A stretch of DNA of 64,000 nt from Ampullaceana balthica. Its lineage: Eukaryota > Mollusca > Gastropoda > Lymnaeidae. Position numbers and translations under genes: made by a program. The notes under the pieces were generated by a model. It did not search any database, had not been told where the DNA came from, and saw only the letters and a list, made by a program, of their open reading frames with translations. Shown here in pieces: positions 42,552 through 57,500 of this stretch (the first letter of the stretch is position 1; the number at the start of each line of letters is the position of its first letter). The stretch is taken from contig CALYLW010000012.1 of assembly GCA_944989445.1 (NCBI GenBank), positions 1 to 64,000 on the forward strand, written 5' to 3'.

Positions 42552-45500
42552 TTAAGATCGGTACGTGACTTTCCAAAAGGTGCAATCGGTAGAGCTTCCC
42601 ATATTGCTCGAATCCTGGTGCAAATTCTCAAAGATTAAATCACACTCGGTGGTGCCCTCCCGGAAGTTGACGCCCTCACAGGTTGTGTACGCGCAGCAGA
42701 GAGTACAACAGTCAACTAGGTGGTAAATATGTACAATGGTGGTGTATCTGGTGCCTATGTAGCACAGAGATTCAAATTTCTTGACATCAGTTTGGCTGGC
42801 TTCTGAAACGAAAAATCAAACTGAATTCACTGAGAAGCGGAACAACTTAGGAATAGTCACAGGGAAAATTACAATGCACCCAGCATTATGTTTCAGAACC
42901 AACTAGACAGCTATCACGACATTATCTTATATGCATATGGCCTTCAAACAGTGGTGGCTGGGAATGGGGGCCATATATGAACTACTTAATTTACTTGACC
43001 ACACAGGAACTTGACTAAAGCGTGTATCTTTATACAAGAATTCCAATTAGAATCAGTGCTAGCACATCCCCCCCCCCTATTTTTTTACGTTTTTGCACAA
43101 TTTTCACACCGTTAACCCTTAAACTGTGTTAATTAAGGGTTTAAAGCCCTCTTTACATCGCATATAGAATAAGATGAAAATAGCATTTCTTTTTTCTTTT
43201 GTTAAATTACGTGCCAAACAGCTTGAGAATCTTGTTAATAATTTTTGTTATATGTTGGTCTACCAACCAGTTGGAGCTGGGTTCGATTTGCGGGAATGCT
43301 TCGTTTGTGGTGTTTCGCAGTATTTGTGTTGAGATGGCAACGTTTTTCATGCCCATTTCTAGAAATTCGCGCCTCATTTAGCAGCCTGGACTAACGTCTC
43401 TAGAATTCGCGCCTCATTTAGCAGCCTGGACTAACGTCTCTAGAATGAAGCGCCTCATTTAGCAGCCTGGACTAACGTCTCTAGAATGAAGCGCCTCATT
43501 TAGCAGCCTGGACTAACGTCTCTAGAATGAAGCGCCTCATTTAGCAGCCTGGACTAACGTCTCTAGAATGAAGCGCCTCATTTAGCAGCCTGGACTAACG
43601 TCTCTAGAATGAAGCGCCTCATTTAGCAGCCTGGACTAACGTCTCTAGAATGAAGCGCCTCATTTAGCAGCCTGGACTAACGTCTCTAGAATGAAGCGCC
43701 TCATTTAGCAGCCTGGACTAACGTCTCTAAAATGAAGCGCCTCATTTAGCAGCCTGGACTAATGTCTCTAGAATGAAGCGCCTCATTTAGCAGCCTGGAC
43801 TAACGTCTCTAGAATGAAGCGCCTCATTTAGTAGCCTGGACTAACGTCTCTGGAATAAAGCGCTTCATTTAGCAGCCTGGACTAACGTCTCTAGAATGAA
43901 GCGCCTCATTTAGTAGCCTGGACTAACGTCTCTGGAATAAAGCGCCTCATTTAGCAGCCTGGACTAACGTCTCTAGAATGAAGCGCCTCATTTAGTAGCC
44001 TGGACTAACGTCTCTGGAATAAAGTGCCTCATTTAGCAGCCTGGACTAATGTCTCTAGAATGAAGCGCCTCATTTAGCAGCCTGGACTAACGTCTCTAGA
44101 ATGAAGCGCCTCATTTAGCAGCCTGGACTAACGTCTCTGGAATAAAGCGCCTCATTTAGCAGCCTGGACTAACGTCTCTAGAATGAAGCGCCTCATTTAG
44201 TAGCCTGGACTAACGTCTCTGGAATAAAGCGCCTCATTTAGCATCCTGGACTAACGTCTCTAGAATGAAGTGCCTCATTTAGCAGCCTGGACTAACGTCT
44301 CTAGAATGAAGCGCCTCATTTAGCAGCCTGGACTAACGTCTCTAAAATGAAGCGCCTCATTTAGCAGCCTGGACTAACGTCTCTAGAATGAAGCGCCTCA
44401 TTTAGTAGCCTGGACTAACGTCTCTGGAATAAAGCGCCTCATTTAGCAGCCTGGACTAACGTCTCTAGAATGAAGCGCCTCATTTAGTAGCCTGGACTAA
44501 CGTCTCTGGAATAAAGTGCCTCATTTAGCAGCCTGGACTAATGTCTCTAGAATGAAGCGCCTCATTTAGCAGTTTGGACTAACGTCTCTAGAATGAAGCG
44601 CCTCATTTAGCAGCCTGGACTAACGTCTCTAGAATGAAGCGCCTCATTTAGCAGCCTGGACTAACGTCTCTAGAATGAAGCGCCTCATTTAGCAGCCTGG
44701 ACTACCGTCTCTAGAATGAAGCGCCTCATTTAGCAGCCTTGACTAACGTCTCTAGAATGAAGCGCCTCATTTAGCAGCCTGGACTAACGTCTCTAGAATG
44801 AAGCGCCTCATTTAGTAGCCTGGACTGTCACCGGAAAGGGTTGGCCTCTACGCGGCCCGGGACACGAGTAAGGTGTGGAATCGACTGCACCTGAAACCAA
44901 CAACCCTGACGCACACCGTCAAACCATGTCTGTAAGGAATCCTTGCTTTAAGCAACAGACGCACAAAACCACGCATGAGTGGCGTAGTGAAAGGACTCGA
45001 CTCACTAGTCTAATTCCCAGGGCAAAGGTACGTGTATGGCAACATGCACGGACCGGGAAAAGGTAATAAAATGCGCCCACTTCATTCATTAAATATGGCT
45101 GGAAAACCTCAAGATTGTCTTAATCATGGGAGGACTACGGACCCTCCCCTCCCCTATGTGTCGGTGACGGGGATCAGGACGACACAAGGCATGTGTGCTA
45201 CTGTAAGTCCGGAGAGACTAGCTGCCAGGGTTCAGCTCCCCAAAAACCTATCCATTTTACAATTAAATTGCTGTGGTGTCAGAGGCAAGATAACTGAAAT
45301 AACTAAGCTGCTCCACGAGCAGATGGTGGACGTTGCTCTTTTGCAAGAAACTCTGCTGAAAAAGAACCCATTGCACATTACGGGTTACTCAGTATATCGC
45401 TGTGCATGCAAAAATTGCAGAGGTCTGGTTACTCTAGTAAAAAACAACCTCACAGCGGAGATTGTAGAGAGCAAAGTACTTAGTGGTACAGACACCCTGA

Positions 45501-48500
45501 CACTCAGCGTAACTAAATCTGGTAAAACTTTTACCATTTCCAATATTTACAACACCCCGAGAAACACGTTGTGTCTTCCTTTACACAACACAACGATGTT
45601 TAAGAACTATGTAATTGCAGGGGATTTTAATGCCCATACTGAAGCATTAGGCTATCCCGATAAAAACGCCTCAGGTTGATACTTAGAGGAGGTCGAGCTT
45701 ACTACCAACTTAATAAGGCTACAGGACAAAAATAGTGCTCCGACACTACTTCACACCGGCAATAGTGCCCAATCACGTCCGGACCTAACCCTAGTCTCGG
45801 CTGAGCTAGAGGCGAAGGTAGGATGGAAAGTTATGCCGGAAGTTGGTAGTGACCACAAACCTATACTCATAGAAATAGACATAGAGTTGGTGAAGGCACG
45901 TTTTGCCAGAAGACACTGGCTGTTCGGCAAAGCCGACTGGAAAAAATTCCGTGACGGGATTGAAAGCACGCTCGCGGGTTCAACTGAAGACCCAGAGAAC
46001 CCCAAGTCAATCGAGAATGCCTATAACGACCTCGTGGGAGTTATATTGTCAATGGCTAGGAAATCCATTCCAAGAACGTGTAGACACCGAAAGTTCCGGC
46101 CATTCTGGAACAAAAAGCTGGCGGGTCTCGTTCGTGAACGTAAGAAAGCAAGGAAAAAAGCAGGGAAACTTAAAACGGCGGCTGCTCGCGCTGCCTATAA
46201 TAAGCTAACTGCTGAAGTCCGACAGGAAACGCTCAAGGCGAAAAAGGAAGAATGGGTTAGTTCGTGTGGTAAACTTAACCTGGCAGACGGAAGAAAGGTG
46301 TGGCAATTGATTGATTCTCTTTCTGGTATGGGGAAAACGAAAAATCCGAGCCCCTTGCAAACGACCACAGGCACTGTAACCACAGATACAAAATGTGCCG
46401 ATGCTTTGAATAAGCATTTTGCAAGCGTGAGCCTAAAACAGAAAGAAACCAGTCAGAGCCGTAACCTGAACCGTCTCAGGAAACATGGAGAAAAGACCCA
46501 GAAGTGGGGACCGCATGCTGAGGTCTTTACCGCTCCTTTCACTATGACCGAATTGCAAACAGCGATCAGTAAGTGCAAAGCCGCCAAGGCACCAGGACAG
46601 GACAAAGTCAATAACGAGATGATTAAAAACCTTGGCCCGATAGCAATGTCCTCGCTATTGAATATCATAAACAGGACGTGGGCCACGGGTGCCCTGCCTG
46701 GAGCTTGGTTGAGCGCTAACATCGTCCCAATTCCTAAAGAAGGTAAACGTCAGGGACTCCTAAACAGCTACCGTCCGATCTCCCTAACATCGTGTTTGGG
46801 GAAGGTAGCTGAGAGAATGGTGAATGCCCGGCTCTATTGGTACTTGGAAAGTACGAATAGTCTGAATATCAATCAGGCTGGTTTCCGTAAAGGAAAACAG
46901 CCGATTGATCAAGTGCTCCGTCTTCTGCAGTCCATAACAGACGGGCTCCAGAAAAAACTGCATACTGTGGCAATTTTCTTCGACCTCCGACAGGCTTACG
47001 ATAGGGTCTGGAGGTCCGGTCTGTTGTTGAAATTACAAGCCCTAGGCGTAACTGCCAACATGTACAGGTGGATCCAAGGTTTTCTTACAAACCGGACGAT
47101 CCAAACAATTTATGGCAGTGAAACCTCCAGTAAGAGAACGCTGCAACAGGGGCTACCCCAAGGGTCAGCACTCAGTTGCACACTGTTCTTGGCTTTCATC
47201 AACGACCTCCCTGGAATGTTGCAATCCAGCGCGGCTATGTATGCAGATGACCTGGTCATCTGGAGCACCGGTAAAGATGCCAACCGACTGCAACAGCTAC
47301 TACAGCGAGACCTTTCGTATATCAGTAGGTACATGCAGAGGTGGCAGATGGAAATCAACACCGAGAAGACGGTGTATTCCCTTTTCACTAACGGCAGATC
47401 CATTCTCAAACAGGAGATAGTGCTCAAAATAAACGATGTGGCGCTCAAATGGGACAAACAACCGGTATATCTGGGAGTCAAACTGGATCAAAAGGTGCAA
47501 ATGCATAACTTTGTACAAGACCTGTGCTCCCAGGCTACCGCCAAGCTCAACCTGGTGAAAAAGCTTGCATGCACGAACTGGGGCGCTGGAGCAAGTACAC
47601 TCAGAGCTCTCTTTCTGGGTAGTGTGAGGTCGATTATGGACTACAGCATGCCCGTCCAAGCCTTTGCCAGCAAAACGGCATTGGAAAAACTGGGTCGAAT
47701 CCAGAACCAGGCCTTAAGATTTATCTGTGGCGCATACAGAACGACACCCACAGCTGCTGTGGAAGTCATTGCAAACGTAGAACCGCTCGATATTCGTAGG
47801 GACAAGGCAATCATAACGACTGCAGAGAGGTACCGCAGGTTAGACTATAGGGAGCCCTGCTACCAGATGCAGCACAACTGGGGCGGACGTGGGTGTTTGA
47901 AACGTTCCTCATTTATGCATCAAGTAACGGAACTTGATAGGAACGTCAAACCCCCACAAAATAGAAGACAAATTATAAGTGTCCCACTCAAACCGCCCTA
48001 TGCGGAATGCTCACGTCCCGAAATACGTTTGTCTCTGACTGACACAGCGGTGACGAAACGCAGCCCTGAACATGTACAGAAAGCGGCTGCCCTTGAGACG
48101 ATAGAAGGGTTCGCGGGAACCCAAGTGAAAGTGTTCACGGATGGGTCTGCCAGTTCGAGTGAAGGAATTGCAGGATACGGTGCGCTCATCTTATACCCAA
48201 TAGGAGGGCCACCAAAAGAAGAACTTCTAGGTCCCTGTGGGACTATGGCATCGAACTACGATGCGGAGCTCGAGGCTATACACAGGGCCCTGGAAAGTGT
48301 GCACCGGACACTGCAGGGGTCGGAGATTTTTGGTTTCGACACGGTACTGTTCTGTGACTCGAGATCAGCCCTCGAAGTCCTGGCTAGTGAGAATCGTAGT
48401 ACCCACTTGGTTGACGTCATCTTGGAGGACGTGGGTAGACTCGAAAGACTTGGAGGTAAGGTAACAGTGCAGTGGATCCCGAGCCACGTGAATGTTAATG

Positions 48501-51500
48501 GCAACGAAAAAGCAGACTCCCTGGCCAAAGCAGGTGCAGCACTGCCCCAACCAGAGACCCCAGTCACCTATCTCGGGGCAAAAAACTGGCTAAAGGACCA
48601 CTTTCGGAGTAAGTGGTACCAGGAGTGGGCTGACAACACAACAGCCAGAGGGGTATTCGCTAACATGCCCAGGCCAAGCCGTTCAGACCAGTGGTGGAAC
48701 CTGAGTCGCAAACACCAGGGTTTGGTGACTCAGATGAGGACAGAACATTGCCCAACCAACTCTTACTTTCACAGGCTAGACCACAACAGGGACTCGAACT
48801 GCCGTCATTGCAGCCAAGCCCCTGAGACAGTCGAACACCTGGTGACGTCTTGCCCGGCGCTCGATATAGCCGGGGGGGTGAGGGAGGCGGGCGAGTCCCA
48901 TGTGAAGACAATGTTGTATGGCAATGCTCAGCAGATGGAGCAGATTGCCCAGGTTCTAGCCAAGGCCTTAAGAGATTAGTCTCAGGCCTACAGAATATGT
49001 GTTTAGTTTAGTAGCCTGGACTAACGTCTCTGGAATAAAGCGCCTCATTTAGCAGCCTGGACTAACGTCTCTAGAATGAAGCGCCTCATTTAGCAGCCTG
49101 GACTAACGTCTCTAGAATGAAGCGCCTCATTTAGCAGCCTGGACTAACGTCTCTAGAATGAAGCGCCTCATTTAGCAGCCTGGACTAACGTCTCTAGATT
49201 GAAGTGCCTCATTTAGCAGCCTGGACTAACGTCTCTAGAATGAAGTGCCTCATTTAGCAGCCTGGACTAACGTCTCTAGAATGAAGCGCCTCATTTAGCA
49301 GCCTGGACTAACGTCTCTAGAATGAAGCGCCAGCATTGGTCTGGCGGGAGGGACAATGTCCTCAGGCGTTTCTTTTCCTGTCAGACTTTTTCTAACCATC
49401 CGCCCATGGTGGCAGCTGAGACTAAAGCAAAGAGAACGGTGCGCTCAACAATTTACATTCCTTACATTGTTATGACCATGATTATGATAGAGCGCGTACT
49501 TCCGGGAAGGAAATGTAGTATTTTTACACTTGCAAAGGGAATAAGTGCAATTATTTTTTATCCATAAACGTAATTCAGGTTGTAGTTTTAGTTTAAGGGT
49601 CTGGGTTAGGTTTAGTTGTCTTTTTTTAAAATTATAATAAATTTTTTAAAAAAACAATTATATCAGCCAAAAATGTCCATTTATCGAGCGCACCGTTCTC
49701 TTTGCTTTCACCACAGCTGATGCTGTATTCCCAAAACGTTTATTATGCCTATACTCACTAATTTTCGGCTCAAATAAGTTGCATGTGTACAAACTTGTCA
49801 CTTTACGGCCATACCATGTTCTCATTTAGCTCTATACATATTATATACACCTTTTCGGATAAAGTAATTTTCTGTTTTTCCGAGTGGCTTTTTAGTTATT
49901 ATTTATTCCTCATCAAAGTAGACGTTGTAGTTTTCACATTTTTTATACGTCTGTTTTTACTCCCCTGCTTTGAGGGAAAATTTCCTTTAATAAGAAATGA
50001 CGTGTCTTAAACAGCAACTTCAAACAGATTTTGAAATATGCATGTCGTCAAATCTGTTATAACGTTAACTATACGGGCGGGCGTGTCACAACACAAAACT
50101 TACCGTACGCACTGGGTGATGAATAAATTTGGTCAACAGTTAACGACGGCATGGATGATGGTGGTTTAGAAAGTTGGTTTGTTGTTGTTGTTGTAGTTGT
50201 AGTTGTAATCGCAGCAGTAGTGGCTGCAGTTGTGGTCGGCCCCGCAGTTGTTGAAGGACAAACAAGCGCCGACAATGTTGCATTTGTTGGGGCCACTGTC
50301 TCAAAGGGAACATTCTAGGCGTATAGAGAGTGAAACATAACGTTACACTTTTAAAATTTTGAATTTGGGAATCGAATTTTTATAAGAGGAAAGTAAACAT
50401 TTTTTTTGTTGTTGTGTTTTGTTCTTGAACGCTTAATATTTCTTGTATAAATTCTGATTTCTAGAGTTATCGACACACAAAAATGATCAAGAATTACATT
50501 ATAGTACATAAAAAAATTTTATCCGCAGGAAATCTTTTAAGTAAAAAATTTTTTAATTGTTAAAACATAAATATATGGAACAAAAAACTATCAGTTTTGA
50601 AATATTGGAATAGCTCCTGTTTTTAAAATTAATATTTATTTAATGCATTCAACAAAATATGGCCAGAGTTAATTAAATGTGTAAACTGCATGTGTCTCAT
50701 AGTTTGACAACAAAGTCATGTTGACTGATGACAAACATTGCGCAATGATAGAAACATGTCCCAACTTAGTCAATATATTTGATGCTAGAATATATACGAT
50801 GACGTTTTAATAAAAGTAAAAAATGACAATTTGTTATCTAGCGAGTATCGCTTGATTAATGTACGCTGGAGACGTATAGCATTCTAAACGTCTCAGTATA
50901 AAATCGCTTTTTTGAGCTAGACCGTTACGAAATAGACGCCGGCCAAATTTGTTTAATTTAAAATCAAAAGGAAGCAAAAAATATACTAACAAAAAAAAGG
51001 ATAAATGTTTCAAGTACCTCGCAAATACCATTTGTGGAAGCATTGCACACACAGTACCAATTAGCGACTACAGATGGCCACGTGGACCTGTAGAAGAAGA
51101 TATACAATGATCATTTCTAACAGTAGCCCACACATTGAACTTTCTAGTAAACTTCAATAGCTTACTTGTTTGCCAATATGTAGCCAGGTATTTGGATGTT
51201 TCTTACGTTAAATAAAAACCGAATGCTTTTCTAACCAGGATGCCTTGGAGAAAAAGATAGAAATTGATAAATCGTCTTTTTGTGTACATAAGCCACTCGT
51301 TTTCTTTTGGATTATGAATGTCAGAATTTTACCTTTCAGAACTTGTGTTAATTTAAGTTTAAAAAATAAGGAAACGTATTTAGTACTGTTGACGTATTGT
51401 TAATAATAAAATTAAGACATGACAGAGCTGTTTTTATATGTCTTTGGGTAATACCTACTTTATATAAAGATTTTTTTTTACAAACGCTGTTGCTACATGT

Positions 51501-54500
51501 GTTTTTACTGTTTCTTTGTTGTTGTAATTATTCATCAAACAGTTTTACATTTCGATGTTATGATCTCAACGGAGTAAATGTTAATCGTGAATACCTGAAA
51601 GATTTTAAGAAATTTTCGATAATCTTATTCCCTATATCATTTTCATCAACAAAGATAATCTAACTACACTTGTAGAAATAACTCCGCCACGCCAATGGGC
51701 TCCTGGGCAACTGACCCAAAACGTCCATTGAGATCCACAGAACTCTGATGATTCACGGGATTGGGCCACAGACTTGTACTGCTGATCAGAAACTTGTACT
51801 CGTCCAGCTGTACCCATGTCGTGTCGTACATCTGAACAATAGATCAACATTAGCAAAGTCGTTTAATCACGTCTGTGACTAGCTATATAAAACTGAAAAC
51901 GAAACAAGACTTCTGAAATTCGAAAACTACTTTTCAAACATGGCTTATTCGATGGTCATTTCTTTTAAAATGATCAAGCGAGAAAAGAGATCAATTTTTA
52001 AATATATCATGCGCAAGCTACAAATGTATGTATCCCCCCCCCCACACACACACACTCAAAACACACACAAACAACTTTTTCTAACCGTCAACGTAAAATG
52101 GAAAGAATATTATTTCCTATGACATATTTCAGCGGTGTTGATCAGGATTCGGAGTTGGACTTAATGATATTACGATCCAGAACAGTTTGTGAGTCGCGGC
52201 ATCTTGCAACCACATCACGTTGATAAAATGGTGAGAGAAATCAAAATGGATCGTAGTTGTTATAACCTTAACATTAAAGCAAAACCAACAGTCCCAAATG
52301 CATTAAGGGTACTTATGGTAAGAAAAAACATTTGATTATAGTTGTTCTAACCATGTGCTCTGATAAAGATTTCAACTGCCAGCAGGCACACAACACAACT
52401 AAGACTACCTAGCACACACACAGCACATATAAGACGATCTACCACAGCACACACACACAGCACATATAAGACGATCTAGCACAGCACACACACACAGCAC
52501 ATATAAGACGATCTACCACAGCACACACACACAGCACATATAAGACGATCTAGCACAGCACACACACACAGCACATATAAGACGATCTACCACAGCACAC
52601 ACACACAGCACATATAAGACGATCTACCACAGCACACACACACAGCACATATAAGACGATCTACCACAGCACACACACAGCACATATAAGACGATCTAGC
52701 ACAGCACACACACACAGCACATATAAGACGATCTACCACAGCACACACACAGCACATATAAGACGATCTACCACAGCACACACACAACACATATAAGACG
52801 ATCTACCACAGCACACACACAGCACATATAAGACGATCTACCACAGCACACACACAACACATATAAGACGATCTACCACAGCACACACACAACACATATA
52901 AGACGATCTACCACAGCACACACAGCACATATAAGACGATCTACCACAGCACACACACAACACATATAAGAAGACCTAGCACTCACACACACACAAACAA
53001 CACATATAAGATCATCTACCACAGTACACAGAGCACATATAAGACGATCTACCACAGCACCCACAGAACACATATAAGATGACCTAACTCTCTCTCTCAC
53101 ACACACACAAAACATATAAGATCATTTACCATAGCACACACAAAACACAAAAGAGGCGTAGCCAACATTTGGAACGTCCTATCCATATAATAAAATATGC
53201 TTTAGATCAGTGCTGTTAACTCAAGGTGCCAAATTTTCCCAAGCAGGAGTTAAAAAATTATCAAATTAAATTAGACTAAAAACTCCAACATTCATTAAAT
53301 CCTGTTGACGAAGACAACAAGCGGTTGGGGAGGGGGGTGCGTTCAGTTTATAATGGTAGAAATAAAAATAAAACAACAATCTCTAAATGAAAACATCATT
53401 ACCGTCAATACACAACTATATTGTATATTACAAAGAGTAAAAATGTCTGTAATTGCTTTAAAAAATATTAAATAAAACAATGAATGTTTTGTAATTTATT
53501 TTATTCATAACCAATGAATCAATAATACATAGTTACATATAATATATTTCTTAGAGTCATGAGAGAGGGGAAATATCTGGTCACCTATCACTGGACCGAG
53601 CTCAGCGTGACACGTAAAATGTAAACAAAAGCAACCGGTACTTCGATGGGTCGCGTCAACGCGTGACTGAACAATCACGTGGAAAAAAAACAATAAAAAA
53701 CAGTCATATTGAATTACATACCTCGTATAGAGATAAACTAAAAATGCATTAATTTTATTACGGTACGTTCGATCGATCTGAAATTTTTGATACGATGCAT
53801 TGTTAGGTGACACGGGTTCGTGTGCCAAATTTCAGCTCGATGGCATCACGGGAATAGGGTCATTTTTTACTTTTGTTTTTCCGCCCGCCCAAGACAGAGA
53901 TGACGACAGACAGAGACGGCGGTGAAGTTAATATAAGGGATTTAATCAAACAAACCCGTAAAAACAAAGTTTTTGACTATAAATCACTTATATATGAGAC
54001 ATAACTAACAGTTTTGATTATCTTCAAACTTGACAAACATTTACAGACTGAATCTGTCTTAACTCAACTTTGCCTCATAACCCTGGGGGGGGGGAGGGGA
54101 GAAAAGTCTGGACACCGATCACTGGACGGAGCTCAGCGTGACACGCAAAATGTACACAAAAGCAAGCCGGTACTTCGATTGGTCGCGTCAACGCGCGAAC
54201 TAAGCTTTCACGTGAAAAAAAAACAACAAACAGTGAAATTGAATTACATACCTCGTAGAGAGATAAACTAAAAATGCATTAATTTAATTACGGTACGTTC
54301 GATCGAAATGAAATTTTGATACGATGCATTGTTAGGTGATACGGGTCCGTGTGCCAATTTTAAGCTCGATGGCATCACGGGAAATGGGTCATTTTTAAAT
54401 CCCTTATATTAACTTCACGGCCGTCTCATCATCTCTGTCATCATCTCATCATCTCATGGGCGGGCGGAAAAACAAAAGTCGAAAATGGCTCACTTCCCGT

Positions 54501-57500
54501 GATCCAATCGAGCTGAAATTTGGCACACGGGCCCGTCTGACCTAACAATGCATCGTATGAAAATTTCAGATCGATCGAACGTACCGTAATTAAATTAATG
54601 CATTTTTAGTTTATCTATATAAACTATATGTAGAGGTCGCTATCGTTTACATTTTACGGGTCACTTGACTTCAGGCCAGCCACCGGTGTGAACACATCTC
54701 GTGCTTAAACCAGGTAAAGCGGCGTGCTTTTGTTTACATTTGGCGTTTCACGGTGAACTTGGCCCAGCTATCGGTGACAAGACCTTTCCCCTCTCCCACC
54801 CCCACCCCACCCTTTTTGGGTTAAAAGCAAAGGGGAGTAAAGACAGATTCAGTCTGTAGATATTTGTAAATACTTTAAGTTCTGTCTCATATATAAGGGA
54901 TTTATAGTCAAAAACTTTGTTTTTACAGGTTCGTTTTATTTACTTTGTTTTTTCGCCCGCCAACGACAGAGATGACGGCAGACAGAGACGGCGGTGAAGT
55001 TAATATAAGGGATTTAAAAATAAAGGTAAAAAATGATTTTTAAAAACCACGTTTTTACAAGCGGACTAAAAAGAAGAAAATAATTTAAAACTTGTAAGTT
55101 CAAGTACATTCATTTAATATGACTAAAAACGTGGGGCGGGCGCTTATGAGGTTTAACATATGCAGCTCACTCATTCTCTCACTTATAGATCTCTCTTTTG
55201 CCTTCTAAATTAGAAATCTTTAATTTTTATACCAAACACCCGCCCCACGTTTTTAGTCATATTAAATCAAAGTACTTGAACTTACAACTTTTAAATTATT
55301 TTCTTCTGTTTAGTCCGCTTGTAAAAACGTGGTTTTTAAAAATCATTTTTTTACCTTTATTTATTTTATTCTTTTTAGTCCACTAATAAAAACTTGGTTT
55401 TTAACAATATTATTTTACCTCTATTTATTTTACCAAACACCTCACAAGCGCCAGCCCAACGTTTTAAAAACATTGTGATGTGGTCACGGGGCGAACTCAC
55501 GGATGTCAACAAAAGCCGACGGTACAGATGCTTTTATATAGACTATAGATAAACTAAAAAGTTCAATAATTTAATAACGGTACATTCGATCGATCTGAAA
55601 TTTTAATACAATTCATTGTCATCCAAGATCTATCTGTGGTAAAATGTTCAGATCTCTAGGACCATCAGAAGTGGTTAAATTTTACGTTGGCAGATTTGAA
55701 AAAATCTTGGACAAACCAACAAACAATGCCACACCAACGAAAGCGAGTTAATAAAAACGTGGTAAAAAACCTAGACACGCTAAAAATAAACAACTATGAC
55801 GTCACAAAGCCTCCCCACACCCTAAAAAAATTATTTCTTATTAGAAAATGAGCATGTTTCAAATCCTTTTATTTTATTGTCATTCAAGTGTGTATTTAAA
55901 TTTTTTAATTTGTAAATATTCCCATATTTAAAGCCAAATCCTCTTAAATTCCCAAATTTCCATTTCTATAAATTTGGTCAAAAATTCCCACGATTTGTGG
56001 TATTTCTCAGGAGTTAAAAGCACTTCTTTAGATCTAATATACCACTCGTTCTTAATTAATAATATTTTGATAACTTATATAGCGCCCTGGCCAGACTACA
56101 CAACCCACTTCCGTCCTATGCCAATGGGTGTAAATATTTCTTCTGATCAGCACCTCACCCCACTCATCAACATAAAAAAACGTTCTTAAAATCTTAAAAT
56201 CTGAACTCATCACATACCGTTATGGCACACATGGGGTAGGATGACGACATCATCACCTTCCAACCACATGTGGGCGTGTATCCGGTGCCGTTGTACCACA
56301 TGACCCCCGAGGCGTAGTTGTTCCACGGTTGGTTGGCGCTGGCACGAAAGAGATTGGGATACGCCTGGCCCCTAGCCCACATCACCAACAGAATAACAAC
56401 AGTGTGCGCTTCAGCTACAGATCCTTGCCTGGGTTGGAGGGTTGAAAAACAGATTACTACGTGTATCCAGAAAACAAAACAAAAAAGTATTTGCACTGAC
56501 TGGTGAAATCGCTTCACGAAGGCAGTGGGAAAATAAGAAGAAATAAATTTTGAGCTCTAAATTTGCAGATTGAAAGTTGTAAGCTTATCCGCTGGGTCCA
56601 AACCGTTGCTTATTATCATCACCTGGAACATGATGGATATAAAATGATTTATTTTTTAAAATTTAGTCCGTGTTAAAGTGGTAGATATTTAGATGGCAAA
56701 TATGTCATCAAGAGTTCAATAGATTTGTTTGAATATTTTTTTTCAAAACCCTTAAGACAATCTAAAATGAGTCAAAAATTTCATTTTAACTCATTGAGAA
56801 TTTTAGACTTGAGCTTGTAACAACTGCATTTTTTTCGGCTCCTGTCTACTGGTTTGCTTTGAAATATTTTGTTTTGACAAAACTTCCCGGATGCCAAGGT
56901 CCAGGGTATTCTCGGAAGCTTGAGAGCTATTTTAGCTACTGTCTTCAGCTCATGATTTCTTCCCCCCTTGACAATTACCCAATAAGTTCAATTCCAAAAT
57001 ATTCAAAAGATATGCTCTTTGCATGTTTTTTTTTAAATTAAAAAACATATTTTAATTTAGTAATTTTTTTTTATTTATAAGAATCGATCTCTATTTCCGC
57101 TACAAATTTCATGTGACAGATTTCTACTATTACCACTGCACTTTTACTTAGGATACTTGTTTTATCTTGGCAGCATCAGGCACTGGTGCCAGAGCCTTGA
57201 ATGAACCGTGAATTTGTGGACACGCAGTTATGTTTATGAAAGGGGCACAGAGGGCATTAGAATAGTGGATGAAGAATAATAGGTTGCAAAATAATGGCTA
57301 GTGATCAGTTTGTGGAGTTTTTATGGCTAAGTTTGTGAGAACTTGCATGACTGACACGACAACCTGTATAAGGCTCAATTAAAAATGGTAAAATTGATTA
57401 ATATTCATTAAGTAGGACGTCGCATCAAGCGTTTGTGTGAACTGGTGTGAGAATTTCTTTTGTCATAGCATAGACAAGAGGCGTAGCATGGATTGCCAGC

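Noticed and set aside
43362..49331. CRISPR-like array
   Set aside because: The 41-bp units are directly adjacent with no unique spacers; it is a minisatellite in a eukaryotic intron.
51632..51856. Minus-strand frame of 74 codons over gene A exon 3
   Set aside because: Wrong reading frame. The splice-phase frame reads MYDTTWVQLDEYKF and matches gene B.
52587..53115. Cys-rich minus-strand frames (VCAVVDRLICA repeats)
   Set aside because: Produced by a CA-rich minisatellite; no signal peptide or splice context.
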